A DNA stretch of 64,000 bases, from NCBI GenBank assembly GCA_033439295.1, contig JAVTLE010000017.1, positions 992,001 to 1,056,000 of the forward strand, in the 5' to 3' direction. The notes beneath the pieces are model-generated. The model was not told the DNA's origin. It searched no databases and worked only from the letters and a program-made list of their open reading frames with translations. Source of the DNA: Deuterostichococcus epilithicus. Lineage: Eukaryota > Chlorophyta > Trebouxiophyceae > Prasiolales > Stichococcaceae. Each line of letters starts with the position of its first letter. Position 1 is the stretch's first letter. Made by a program: the position numbers and the translations under genes. Shown here in pieces: positions 1 to 11,803 of the stretch.

Positions 1-98
1 GTGCCGTCCAGAGGATGGGCAACCTGAAGCCCAGCTGAAAGCGGAGCCATCGAGTGCAGATGTGGAGCCATCTAATTGATTTCGGTCACCTCGCACAG
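1..98 (+). repeat. intron end with two echoes of the next exon start
   Basis: The motif agcggagccatcgag (about 40-54) and gtggagccatct (62-73) both resemble the start of the exon at 99 (agccatcgg). They look like decayed tandem copies of the acceptor region. Confidence 0.
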
Positions 99-3000
99 AG
101 CCATCGGCCGAAATCATCCGGGAACAGCACCAGGCAGACTCCGCGCCGGGCTTTGCGGACGACGGGCAGCCGGCGTCGGAGGAGCCTGCTGGCGCGGCGG
201 CGGCAGACGAGGAGGAAGAGGAGTCTGCAGACAGCCGGGAGGTGGGTCCTGACGGATCAATTGGGATTGCCAGCACCTGCATGACTCTCCTCGGCCTTTC
301 CAAGATGCAACAGTGTGGGCGAGGCTGAGATGTCTCGGGGTCCGCGCTCTGCCGAGAGGGCTGCGGCACACCATCGATCGCGCTCCCGGCGCAGCGGGCA
401 CACACACACCCAAGCAGCTTTTCCAGCTTGGACCTCCAGACAGGCCACCCGCCTGCTCATGCACACCGTGCCGCGCATGCCGATGCAGGCGCAGCTGTGG
501 GAGCAGCGGCAGGCGGCCGCAGTCAAGCCGCCCAGCGACACCGCGTCGGTGACTGGGACCAGTGGCTCTCGACTGGGCGGCGGCAGGGAGGAGGAGGCAG
601 GGGATGCAGCGCTGCCGCCAGTGGATGCAAGCCCCGTCACCGACCTGCTGAACGAGGTGCGCGGTTGCGCGTCTTCGTGGCCCGACCTTGCCGATGCAAA
701 TGGCGGCCCCTTGCTGGCATGCACCGGCAGGCGCAGTGCCTGTGTGCCGTGTCGCATGCATGAGACAGACGTCAGGACAAATCGCTGCATGCTGAGGATC
801 ATCACCTTTGGGTCCTGTTCTGCTGGGGTGTTTGGACCTTTGAACAGGCTTTCGCGACGCACCAAGGCTACACACAGGGCCAAGATCTGACGGCGACCCC
901 ACATGTGCAGGTGCTGGCGGCGCCGTCAGGCCAGCTGGGCGGCGGGGCAGGCGCAGAGCCCGCGGCAGATGAGATCGCCCGGCAGCGTGATGGCGAGCCG
1001 CTGGCGCCGTCAGACTCCGGCTGGGCGCGTGACGCCGCGGCGCAGGCGGCAGACGCGACATCAGACGCAGCTGCGCGGCTCGCTGACAGCACATCAGACG
1101 CGGCGGCGCGGATCGGCGACGCCACATCGGAAGCCGTGGCGCGGATCGGCGACGCCGCATCGGACGCGGCCGCCAGGGCGAAGTCCGCGGCGCAGGCCGC
1201 CGGCAGCAAGGTCGCCGACGCTGCGGGCGAGGCCGCGGACTCGGTGAGGGCTGCCACTGACGAGGCTGTGGAGTCTGCCGGTCGGACGGACGCGGCGGCG
1301 GAGCCTGCGAAGGTTGGGCGGCCGCGCCAGCCTGTCAGCGACGACCACCCAGTGGAGCCGGCGGCGGCGGAGATCGCACGGCAGCGCCGCGGCGAGCCTT
1401 TGCGCCGCCGGGCTCCGGCTGGGGGCGCAGGGCCGCGGCCCGCGCCGCCGACAAGGCATCCGATGCGGCGGCGCAGGCCACTGACGCGGCCGCCGACGCG
1501 GCGGCCAGCGCAGTCACCACAGCCAGAGCCGCTGGCAGCAAGGTGGCGGAGCAGACGGAGCAGGCTGCGGGTTCCACAAAGGCCGCAGCAGAGTCGGTCA
1601 GCCACGCGGTGGCGGACGCTGTCGGCAAGGCCGTTGACGGCGTCAAGTCTGCGAGTCAGGCGGCGGCAGACAGGGCTGCTGAGGCAGCGGGCGCCGCAAA
1701 GTCTGCCGGAAGCCAGGCGGTGGACGCTGCAAAGGCTGCCGGCTCGAAGGCAGCAGGCGCGGTCAAGTCCGCTGGCTCGAAGGCAGCTGACAAGGCCAAC
1801 GACGCAGCGGACTCCGCAAAGGCTGCCGGTGCAGAGGCAGCAGCCAATGCAGAGTCTGCTGGCCACCAGGCGGCCGGCGCAGCGGAGTCTGCAGTCAACC
1901 AAGTGGCTGGCGCGGCCAAGTCAGCCGGCGACCAGGTGGCGGCCGCAGCTGATGACGCTGCGGACACCACCAAGTCCGCTGGTCGCCAGGTGGTGGGCGC
2001 GGCAAAGTCAGCCGGTGATCAGGCGGCAGGCACGGCCGAGTCTGCCGTCTCCAAGGCGGCGGGCGCGGCCGATCCCGCGGAGGATGTGGCACACTCCGCG
2101 GGCCGCAAGGCGGCAGGCGCTGCCAGGTCCACTGGCGACGAGGCGGCCTCCGCAGCCGGCGACGCCGGCGACGCCGTCAAGTCCGCTGGCGCCGGGGACT
2201 CGATCGGCAGCGGCTGGGAGCATGTCGCGGGGCCGGAGGGCGCCGGCGGTAGCGATGGCGGCCCGGCGGCCGGAAGCAGGAAGCAGCACACCGCCGGCTG
2301 GGGCGACCTGGAGATGCCCTTCATCGAGGACTCCGAGCCCCGCGATGATGGTGAGTCATGCTGACGTGATGCACATGTGCATGTCGGGGTTTGAAACCCT
2401 TGGGGTAACGCTGCACAACGCGTGGTGCAAGGCAGGGCGGCGGTGCCTGTCCCAGATTCGGGAGAGCCAGACTGCATGCGAGTGCAACAGAGTCTGCATG
2501 CTGGCTGCTGCATGCAGATGCGGTGCGCGCACCTGTCCGTACCCCTGACACTCACCCAGCGCCAGAGGCGCGCCGTGGACGACCCTCGTGCTCCAACTAT
2601 CCTGACAGCAGTTGCTGTCACATGCCGCAGACGGCGAGGCGGATCGCGGCAGCGAGCAGCCCGCGCCGGCTCCGCCGCTGGATGGCGCTCCGGCCGCAGA
2701 CGATGACGAGGACGCCGCAGCGGATGCCGCGGCGATGCAGGCAGCGCTGTCACGCGGCGGCGGCGGCGGCGACGCGCCGGGCCGCGTCGCGGGCATCCTG
2801 GGCCTGGCAGAGGACCTGGACCCGCCAGCGCTGGTAAGGATTCTCGTAGGGTTTGGAGTTGGAGCCCGCACAGTGGCTTCACTGGTCTCGTTGTCAGTGC
2901 GGGCATCGCTGACAATCCTGACCCGCCCACGCTGGCGAGGGCTCGGCAATCAGGACTTCAGGTTCTACGACTTGCAGCTGGCGTGTTGCTGACTGCGCGC

Positions 3001-6000
3001 TGGCTGTGAGAGCGAATCCACAGCCAGGCAGCCTCCCTCGAGGCTGTCTGCGGGGCTGCAGGACGAGTCGGTGAAGCAGTGGCGGCAGCGATCCGATCCG
3101 TATGAGACAAGCATATGATGTTGGGGCCGGCACGCCGCAAACAAGGCATGCCAAGTGAAGGCGATGTGAACATATTTCTGAAACCTAAGCTGTGCACCAC
3201 TTCGAGCAGCTGTTGCAGCCAAGACAGCTTGGCCAGGTTAGGCCTCCCCAGAAACGACTGCCATTGCACTAGCAGGTGTGCAAGGCAGTGGTCTCCCAGG
3301 AGAGGCCCTTCTGTCCGAGCTGCCATTGCACTAGCAGGTGTGCAAGGCGGTGGACAGGGGGGTAGGGCACAGCCGAGGCGGGATGACTGTCACGCGCGCC
3401 TGAGTGAAGTTTCGAGCGAAAATTCGGCGAGGCACTAAGTGTCTTCGGTGTCCAGGTGCGCAAGGCGGTGGACCGGGGCGAGGACATGGGGGAGTGGGAT
3501 GACTACCATGCGCGCCTGATGCAGGCTGCTGCGGACGCGCACAGCTTCGAGGAGGCCCTGGAGCAGGCGCAGCGCTGGCACGAGGTGCGCTCCTGTTCTT
3601 TTGTCTCGAGAAGTGCTCGAACACTTCTGCGCACTTCCGGCCTCTCAAGATGGTCATGAACACTGCTGCACTGCAGTGCTTGCGCCACGCGCTTTCGTAC
3701 AGCAGGCCATCGGAGCACTGGTGCCCGGTTGCTGGCGACGGCGCGGCATCTGTGCAGGGGGATGCGCGGCAGCGGGAGGGACGAATTGCCGTGCCCGACC
3801 GCTGAGGAATCTTGAACCGTCCCTGTGTTTCAATTGTTCCAAGGAAAGCTGGTGATCCTGCCTGCAGGGGGAGGTGCGGCAGCGAGAGGGGGAGCTGGCT
3901 GCACAGGCACGCCACGCCCAAGACCTCCTCGGCGTCATCCACGAGCAGGCACGCTGCAGTTCAACTTCGAATGAAGCTGATACTCCGCACCGGAGGCTCG
4001 TCTCGAAACGTGAGCACACCGCAGCCGCTTCGAGGGGCGCCACGCCCGGGACCGGCACGGCTTCATCCAGGAGCGGGCGCGGCGCAATGTGCAGCACTTT
4101 GGTCGCTTCAAACTGCACATCATAACCGGTCCACATCGCGGGGCTGCCCAATGCCGAGCCCCATGCCCAGGACCTGCCCCGTTTCGTACGCGAGCAGGCG
4201 TGCTGCCGCTGCACAAATCTGCACCAGAGACTGCACAGCCGGACCGGGGCTCGCTGCCGCCGCCATCGAGCGCCGTAAATAGCATGGTGCCCCAGTCTGG
4301 ATGTGCAGTCATGGGCGCAGCTCAACGCAGCTGCAGCACCAGCAGGCACCTCCTTGCGCACACCCCCCAGCCATGCCAGGAAGGCGTCGAGAACATCAGC
4401 TGCTGTTGCCTCGTGCATGCTGTGCTGGGGCCTCAAGTGCGACTCAGACGCCATTCTGGTGCCACCGGCCTACAGCCCTACAGAATGAGCTATACGCAGT
4501 CCCGTGCACAGGGCCCGGCCCCGAGTCCGAAACGAATGTTCCGCGGTGGCTGCAGGCCGAGGAGCGGCGGGAGGCGGAGGCTGAGGCCCGGGCCGCTGCG
4601 GAGCGGCGGCTGGCCGCGGAACTCCAGCGGCAGGAGGCCGAGCTGCGGCGGCAGGCGGAGGACGCGGCCAACGAGGAGCGCGCCGCCCGTGCCCAGCAGC
4701 TGGACTCGGTGCGTGCGCACACCTCGAGGATCCCCCAATCACACGGCTCGCATGCACAGCGGTCTGGTCGCGCTGAGGAGGAGCACCGGCTGCGGAAGCA
4801 GCCGGCGGCGCTGCGCAGGCGTGACGCCGGCCCGGCAAAGCGTTGAAACTCCCCACCGACTGCTGCGCGTCTGGAGGCGCACACCTGAGCTGGGGCAGGC
4901 ACTGAGTGTGCGGACGCGCCCTGTCTTTCCGGCTCACAGTGCGCACCCGCCAAGCGCACGCTCTGCCGAGCAGCTGTGTGCCGCTGCGTGCATCCGCGGG
5001 TGCCGCTGCAGGGCGCTTGCCTCGCCGTTTCATAACCTGTGATGACACGCTTCTCCATCCAGCTTCCCGTCCGCTCTGCCCGCCGTGCCAGCTGCGGGCG
5101 CGGCCAGGGGCGCATGGGCGCGCCTCCAGCCGCCGCTTCGACGAGGCGTGCGCCCCTGACTGCCTTTGTCTTTTTGATCCGGATAACCATCCGCGTGATC
5201 ACTGCTTGCAGGTGCGGGTGCGGCTGGGCGCTCTGGGACGCGCCTTCAGCCGCCGCTCGGAGGAGGCGCGCACCAGCCATGAGGCGCACAGGGTGGTGCT
5301 TGCGGTGCTGGGCCTGCAGGACGCGCTCACCCAGGTGACAAGCCGTCTTCTCGGTGAAAAGATCAGTCAAGTCGAGAGAAACAGCCCCCATTTCGCAAGC
5401 GCGGCTCGGGGGCACGAGGCATCGAGGCTCAAAGGGTGACGCTGGCAGTGCTGGCCCGGCAGGGCGGCCGGGCGCGCCGCCAACGTGAAAGGTCCCTGAC
5501 AAAGACAGCTGCTGACAAGGACAGCTCCTGACAGGATTCCTGGTCTCGCAAGCGCGGCCGCGGGCATGCGGGCGTTCAGAGTTCTGCTCTGCGCCCGGGC
5601 GGCCATGCATGTGGTGGCCCCAGCAGCTGACGGCGAGTCCAGCACGTGTGAGCGTCCGCACGGCCGGCGAGGCGTGTCATGCTTCCGTCGCGTGCTGACA
5701 CATTGCTGTTTCAGGCGACGTGGCAGTCGGCTATGTAGACGACGACGCTTTGATCTGCAGCCAAAGCTTCGAACTCTGACGCCAATGCGCCAACAACTGG
5801 TGCCTCTGATGCACGGGCGGCGGTGTCAGGTGCAGCTGGGAGGATCCGGCGATGAGCGGCAAGTAACTCAAACTGATGACGTCGCCGATTAGACTGTCAA
5901 GGCCAGCGTCATTGATGGCGTGAGTGCGTGTTGATTGATCAGGGGTGGCCATTCCAGGCGAGGCTGGATGATCTGGCAGTCGGCGGGAAGGAGGTGCAAC

Positions 6001-7305
6001 ACAGGACTCCGCTGCCAACTCATTCAGATCCTCCGCATCCATCGTTCTGGTATTTCACCACAGGGGCGGCCATTCCAGGCGCAGCTGGAGGACTTGGCGG
6101 TCGGCGGCGAGGACGATCCTGTTGTGCGTGCCGCGCTGGCCGCCCTGCCGCAGCAGCTGGCAGACCAGGTGCCACGGCAGCAAATTGCATGCGCCGGTTG
6201 CGCGGTGATGAAGCTGTACAGCGCACAGTGCCAGGTCGGCCACGCAGTTGCCGGCCATGCATGACTCTCCCACGAGACCCCAGCAGGGTGTGCCTGCCAG
6301 GGCCCCCTGACGAATCAGCAGCCGGGCGTGCGCTCGGAGCTGACTTGCCAGTGAGACCGCTGCCAACTGCGCAGGGCCTGCCGACGAGCGCGCAGCTGGT
6401 GGCGCGCTACGCGGACGTCTCGCGCGCCGTGCGGCAGCTGTCCTATGTGCCAGAGGGCGGCGCGGGCCTCGCCAGCATTGGCGTTGCCAAGCTGGCTTCC
6501 CTGCTCAAGGTCGGACCGGAGGTCCCTATTGGTTGCTGAACGAAATTTTCGCAGAATGCGAGCTGTCCTGCATGCCGGAGGGTGGGGGCGCGTTGTGCCT
6601 CCGTCGGCATCGCCCAACTAGCTGCTTTGGTTTGTGCATGGGACAGGGTAGAGCAGGCACGATGCAAACGGGTTGAGAATGTGCCACCACCCTTTGGCGT
6701 GCAGACAGCGAGACGTGGCCGACGGAAGTTTGCAAGTCACCTCGAGCTGCCGCTGCAGTGATCGATCATAGAAGTGTATTGCTTCACAGGACCTGTTACC
6801 GACTCTGCTCGTGCGCTGCTGCAGGTGCAGGAGCCGGTAGCGAGTGACGGCAGCCCCGTTGGCGGCGGGGAAGCGGCGTCTGTAGACGGCGCGCTAGCGC
6901 AGGTGAGCAACCGCTCCACGGCGCCAGGCAGCCGCGATGCACACATCGATCGCGTTCCGAGTGCAGTGCCGTCCCTCCTTTGGAGAGACTTGCTGTGCCG
7001 TAGCTTGTGGTCCAGCGCGCCGGCGGGAGGTTGCCGGGCATGTGCCAGCTGCTGGCCGAACCGGCTGCCGAGCCCAGTCTCTGAACCGAAATGATGGTTC
7101 TGCTGGTTCTGCACAGGCGGCGGCGGACCTGGCGGATCACCGGCTGAGCGCCGCGGCGGCCACCCTGGAGCGAGCGGCAGCGGGCTCCGCGGCCGCGCCG
7201 GCGGCGGCCGGCTGGGTCGCCGCGGCTCGCGCTCGTGCGTCTGCGGACCAGACTCTGGCGCTGCTGCAGGCGCACGCGACGGCGCTGACATCCTCCCTGA
7301 GCTAG
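99..7305 (+). CDS. MIC60: MIC60/mitofilin-like MICOS subunit, 5' partial, with LEA-like Ala-rich N-terminal region
   Basis: MIC60 is the inner-membrane subunit of MICOS that shapes mitochondrial crista junctions. Proposed exons: 99-241, 489-656, 911-1312, 1456-2350, 2631-2833, 3456-3584, 3868-3948, 4556-4708, 5212-5334, 6064-6168, 6375-6509, 6825-6902, 7117-7305; all phases agree and at least 933 residues lie in the window. The order is: acidic segment; about 430 residues of Ala-rich 11/22-mer repeats like LEA group 3 (911-2350); Glu/Arg coiled coil (4556-4708); then the mitofilin C-terminal domain, with RRSEEARTSHEAHRVVLAVL in 5212-5334, SYVPEGGAGL in 6375-6509, and a C-terminal exon with DQTLALLQAHA matching the plant MIC60 end. 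The start and the expected transmembrane segment would lie left of the window. The 3868-3948 exon needs a GC donor and is the weakest. Not excluded: the Ala-rich part is a separate LEA gene running into MIC60. Confidence 0.
1351..1455 (+). repeat. decayed copy of exon 951-1056 inside MIC60 intron 1313-1455
   Basis: The stretch containing gagatcgcacggcagcgc and ctccggctggg lines up with gagatcgcccggcagcgt and ctccggctggg in the upstream exon, in the same order and spacing, but is out of frame. The intron therefore consists mostly of a degenerate exon copy. Confidence 0.
3256..3408 (+). repeat. two tandem echoes of MIC60 exon 3456-3584
   Basis: Two copies of ctgccattgcactagcagg followed by tgtgcaaggc(a/g)gtgg stand at about 3257 and 3319; the exon itself reads gtgcgcaaggcggtgg. 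The second echo continues through gggatgactgtcacgcgcgcc against gggatgactaccatgcgcgcc in the exon. Intron flank and exon start were duplicated together. Confidence 0.
5089..5160 (+). repeat. echo of MIC60 exon 5212-5334 (upstream); another at about 5395-5470
   Basis: The 5' echo has cgcctccagccgccgcttcg against cgccttcagccgccgctcgg in the exon. The 3' echo keeps gacgctggcagtgctggcc against ggtgcttgcggtgctgggc. Both carry changes that stop the frame. Confidence 0.
5941..5995 (+). repeat. echo of MIC60 exon 6064-6168 start
   Basis: aggggtggccattccaggcg here against aggggcggccattccaggcg at 6062; similarity continues through ctggcagtcggcgg. The two are 121 bp apart. Confidence 0.
6551..6630 (+). 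repeat. echo of MIC60 exon 6375-6509 3' part
   Basis: cgagctgtcctgcatgccgg here against ggcagctgtcctatgtgcc at about 6433, continuing through ggcatcgcccaactagct against ggcgttgccaagctggct. It lies just downstream of its source exon. Confidence 0.
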
Positions 7306-7370
7306 ACCTCGGGCATGCTCCTGGGGCCCAGGCGGCTCCCGGGCTGCCGCGGCGAAGGGCAGACGGCTGG

Positions 7371-7420
7371 CGTTTCTGCAAGCGCACGCCGCGGCGCTCA
7401 GCTCGCTGCTGAGCAGTGCT
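7371..7420 (+). repeat. echo of the MIC60 stop exon in the 3' UTR
   Basis: The string ctgcaagcgcacgccgcgg then cgctcagctcgctgctgag resembles ctgcaggcgcacgcgacgg then cgctgacatcctccctgag at 7264-7301, 112 bp upstream. Confidence 0.
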
Positions 7421-7876
7421 CACCCCTCGGCAGCCGATCTCGGGGTCCACGGCGATGTTTGCCTGCCGCTGAGCTGGAGGCCGGTCCTGGCAGCCAGCAG
7501 GGCGGCTCGCGGTGGCATGCAGTGGCGCTTGCTTCGTCTCTGCTTAAGCGGCTGGTCCTGGGCGTCAGGCAGCCCCTTGTCTCCCGTCGCAAGGAGCGCA
7601 GGAGCTCTGCTTCCATGTGCCAAGTTGCGCATCGGGTCTGTGTGCATGTGGGACACGCTGCTCACCGATGGTCTGCGGCTGCCGCGGCTGCAACATCGGC
7701 TACCCTGCCAAATGGATTATAGGAGATGATAACAGTGATATAGAGTAGGGTGCAAACTCGCATGAGAGACATGGATGTAGGGCTTCTCCGCGCATGCAGC
7801 ATGGTGTGCTGCAAGCGACTGCGCATGTGCTTGGCGCAATTGACCAGCTGAACCACCTTGCTCTACCTAGATGCGC

Positions 7877-7881
7877 TGTAA
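7877..7881 (+). terminator. TGTAA polyadenylation-type signal
   Basis: TGTAA is the usual green-algal poly(A) signal. This one is 572 bp after the MIC60 stop, rather far, so it is only a candidate. Confidence 0.
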
Positions 7882-8350
7882 AACTAGGCAGAGATACTGA
7901 GACTCTCCATCATCAGCAAAGCCCGGTGTTCGAGCACGAAGCAAAATGTCCGACACTGGCACGTCGCTACAGCAAATTTCTTGCAAAGTGCAACTCCCAC
8001 TTGCCCTCTCATACTCCTTCTCTTCTCGTGTTTTGGCTGAGCAGCCGTGAAACTTACAGCAAGAGCGCGGACTGGGAACAATTAGCCCTGCCGGATGGCT
8101 GTAGTTCGGTATTAAAGCGCGTGTTGTGTGCAGATCGTGAAAACTCGAATAGTGAATACTGCAAACCGTGACCTGCGTCAGCTGAGCAATACCTCATTGC
8201 ATCGTGTCACATGATCAAGTGACTGCATGGTCCGTTCTGCGGTCTGTCGGGAGTTCAGTTCGGTGTGCCGCGCGCCGTCGCTTTGACTCTGCCATGCAAT
8301 TGGGAGGTGGCTCACAGGGTTACTCAGTCAGTGTATGAGCGCTGGCACAC

Positions 8351-8662
8351 ATGCTTTCGGATATTAACCGCCAGCAGCGATGCAGCCCGCTGTCGGTCGC
8401 GGTGCTGCTGGCATTCATCGGCCTGGCGTCTTTTGGAGCCGGCAAGGTCTCAGAGCGCTATGAACGATCCGGTCGGGTAGGCTGGCAGCTGCTGGCGTCT
8501 TCACGGCTTGATCCAATGCACAGCTTTGCCTCCAGCGCCCACGGGCAGCCGCTCATTTTAGACCGCGGTGGGGCTTTGCCGCATGCGGGCACGCCTGAGG
8601 CAAAGCTGCCTGATGGTGCGGCCTCGCGGAAACAGCCCTCAGAAGAGCCGGAACAGACAGCC

Positions 8663-8699
<37 letters not shown>

Positions 8700-11600
8700 C
8701 ATCGGTTCAGAGCCCGGTGGTGGCGCCGTCCGATCCAGTGCGGCCGCTAGCGGAGCCAGTTGCACAGCAGCAGGTGGCGCAGGAGCAGTCAGGACAGGCG
8801 GCGCAGGAGCGACCGCCGGCAGCGCAGCATAACCAGCGGCAATGGAAGAAGCCGGCGCCATCGAAACGCCCACCATTGGACATTGTCGGTGGGTGCATGC
8901 ACATCCGCCTGGTACAGCCTGCTGGCGAATGTGGCAGCCGCCAAGCGGACTCGCTGCACTTGCGCTGCCTGATCGCATTGTCACATCAGCCAATGCTGTT
9001 GCATGGGATACAGCACGTGCGCTGTTGCTCTGGCAGCCATATTCCAACACAGATGAGTAAGCCGCGGGTGTTGCCACAATGTCTGGCACCTCGGTCGGCC
9101 CCTGTGTGTCATCGTATCACACCCAGCCCCTTCGCTGATCCTCACAGGCCTGGCGGTCAAGCCAACGTGCATCAACCAGGCGGCAGTGGCGGGGCTGTGG
9201 CGCCACCTCAAGCCGCGGGCGGTGCACATCATCACCAGCAATGCGCGGCAGTGCGTCGCATTCAGGTCCTGGGGCGACAACGTGCAGTGCCACACCCAGG
9301 TGGGTCAGCCGACTCTAGAGCTTGCATGTACGAGAGAGGGGGTCGTTCAGCTGGCCGTGCAAAGTGGGGACAGCGGCCGATGTGGCCGGCTGCAGAGCGC
9401 GCCGCAGCGTTCAAACTGGGAGGGCTTCGACAAGGCTTGGGCACAGCCATCCTGCGGCGGTCACAGTGTCTGCCTTCATCAAGTTGACACTGTTGTGTGT
9501 CCGCCCCACGCCACAGGACTCCCTGCTGCCGGGGGTGACCAAGGCCAGCGTCGCCGAGGGCCTCGCCTCGCGCTTTGGCCTGCAGTCTGGCGAGGCCGAG
9601 AAAGGGCGCACCCTCGCCGGCTGGTACCTGCAGCAGGTGGGTTGTGGCGAGTCGCTGTGCAACAGTGGGGGTGCTGTTCCAACTACTGCTGCATCGGCTG
9701 CTGCCTGAGGTCCCATCCAGGCCCTGAGAATGATGGCTCTGGGGGCTGGGGGGTCCCGACAGATGCTACCGCGCCAGTGCGCAGTGTTCTGCAACCGGTT
9801 GGGGGCGCGGGGAACGGCGGATCGCTGCTCTGCGCTGACCCTGGGTCTCGACCATGCTGTGTCAGGCGGACTGGTGTCAACGAGTCAGGTTTGTGTCAGG
9901 GGCTTGCATCTGGTTGCAGTGCCCAGGCGCAAATGCAACCGATGGCCACGCCAAGCCTTCCTGTAGCGCCCATCAGAAGGTCCATGGAATGCAAAGGTCA
10001 TAGCCAAACTTCATATTCCTGCTGCACGGGTGCAGTTTCTGAAGCTGGGCGCCGCGGGCGCGCTGCCGGGGCTCTCGCAGCATTTCCTGATCTGGGACCT
10101 GGATATGGTGCCGCTGCGGCCGCTGCCGCTGCTGACGCCGGTCAGCAAACGTGCTGCCTCCGATGGCGACACCGGCGGCAGCCCCTTCCAGGTGCTGCTT
10201 GTTGCGGCAGGTCAGCAACCGTCAGGATGTGCTGTAGGGCGGGATTGCTACTGCTTGAGTGGGCAGGAAGGACACCCACTGCTCGGACGCTGGCGACTCG
10301 CAGATGGCCTGCACTTGCGCCACGCAGCTGGCCTCGCTAGGCCTGTGATGCAAAGTGGGTGGTGTCAAACTCTGCAGCTGTTCCTGCGGGCTCAGGCTGT
10401 GCACAGCGGTGTCCGAACGCATGATCGCAGTGCTCGCAGCGCCTCCACAGTTGTCCCGATATCCGCAGGCGCTGGTCAACATCGGCGGCGCCGCCGATTT
10501 CGCCGATGGGTACAAAGAGGCGCACCGGAGGATGTTCGGGCGGCCGCTGGCGTTCGCGCCCGACAACTCCTCGCTCGTGACCCACATGATGGTCAGCACC
10601 GTTCGCCGCCTGCAGTGCTTTTGCTAAGCAGCATTTTTGGGTCCAAACTGCAGGTTGCGGCGCCGCTGGCAGCGCCTGCACCACCGCCGAGCCAGCCGGT
10701 CTCATCTTGAGATGATAGTGTGCCTCTGCTACTGGCATAGCGTGACACACCCAAATGACAGGGTCTGGCATTCAGGTGGTGTACAAGCCGTTCATGGAGG
10801 CGTTTCTGGCGGAGGTTGCAAACGCGCCGGCGCCGGCGCCGCCGACGGCGTGGGTGGGCCGCATCCTGGACGTGCTGCCAAGGGACCACCTGGACATTGG
10901 TGCGCAGCTATCCAGACATCAAGGATGAAATCAATACAGAGGAGAAGGTCAAACCATAACATCGGATGGGCAGTCGGAGTCCTGACGGAGTCTGAGACAC
11001 GACCCAAGGAATGGCCTGGACATCGGTGAGACGCCGCCGTCAAGGATTGCTTCCCCTGCTGCATATCCAGGCGGTGTTGTAAATTTTGCTGTAGTCAGGG
11101 AAAGATGCCAGACCTTGTGCTGCATGTGCATCCAGATGTCTCGCTGGCGCAGGCCGGGCGTCAGTCGCCGCCGCTCGCACTCAGGGTCGGGGTGACTCTC
11201 AACCGACTGTCGGCCGCCAAGCACTCCGCAATGTCACCCATGCGCATGTGACACACCGCAGCTGTAGCAGGCGGACCCGTTTCCAAGTTCACAAGCTGCA
11301 GCGGTGCAGCAAAGCGGAGTCGTATCTCGCTGTGCCATAGGCTTCTCGGAATACGCGTCGTACATCAGCTGGGTGAGGGCGCGATTTCCCGGCAGCCAGC
11401 GGCTGGCGGACCGCGTCACCTGGAGCCGCTTTGGGCCCTTTGGCTGGGACGCTGTCGTCGCGGCGGCGGCTGCCACGCCGAGCGGGCTGTGCTGCCCGAC
11501 CGGAAAGCAGATCCAGGTGAGAAGGGCTGGGGGCACGTTGTGAGCCTAGCCCTGCTTGACGCTGGTGGCCCAGACACACAACTGATGCCACAGATGCGTA

Positions 11601-11803
11601 GCATGTACTTTCATGTCATGCAGAAGGTCGATGCACGGCAGCTAGCATGATGGCGCACCCAGATAGAGATCTGCGTTCCTGCACCGCAGCAAGCGGCGGC
11701 GCAGGGCCTGGAGTATTGCGGCTGGGACGTTGGCCATGTGCCGCAGTGCAACTACACAGACGCGGCGTACGAGGAAGCGTACGGCGTAGAGCTGCCGCTC
11801 TAG
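8351..11803 (+). CDS. type II membrane protein with glycosyltransferase-like (DUF6492-type) domain and polyQ stem
   Basis: Exons 8351-8888, 9148-9299, 9517-9636, 10036-10191, 10469-10591, 10776-10899, 11341-11516, 11690-11803 join in frame to 500 residues. Residues about 12-32 are a single hydrophobic anchor after a short polar N terminus, as in Golgi type II enzymes. A Gln/Pro-rich stem with a run of 12 Gln follows (8664-8699). The lumenal domain has a WDLDM motif near residue 290, which fits the DxD metal/sugar-nucleotide site of GT-A folds, then SSLVTHMMV and VYKPFMEAF blocks and a Cys-containing tail. The order of motifs resembles DUF6492-type nucleotide-diphospho-sugar transferases; I infer a cell-wall or glycoprotein glycosyltransferase but the substrate is unknown. 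The first ATG after the upstream stop is used. The stop tag is at 11801. Convergent with the SnRK1 gene. Confidence 0.
10996..11030 (+). repeat. echo of the 3' end of exon 10776-10899, with donor
   Basis: gacccaaggaat then ggcctggacatcg/gtgaga here, against gccaagggaccacctggacattg/gtgcgc at the real donor. The copied donor is still usable in sequence. Confidence 0.

Larger units (their letters stand above)
7306..8350 (+). other. intergenic: MIC60 3' UTR and upstream region of the glycosyltransferase-like gene
   Basis: Holds the stop-exon echo at 7371-7420 and a TGTAA at 7877. From about 7720 the base composition is less GC-rich. No gene seen. Confidence 0.

Noticed and set aside
114-1160. 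Long minus-strand open frame opposite the MIC60 N-terminal exons
   Set aside because: Arg/Pro/Ser/Cys-rich antisense shadow of Ala-rich coding; no splice logic or motif. The same holds for 868-1902 - and 4444-5661 -.
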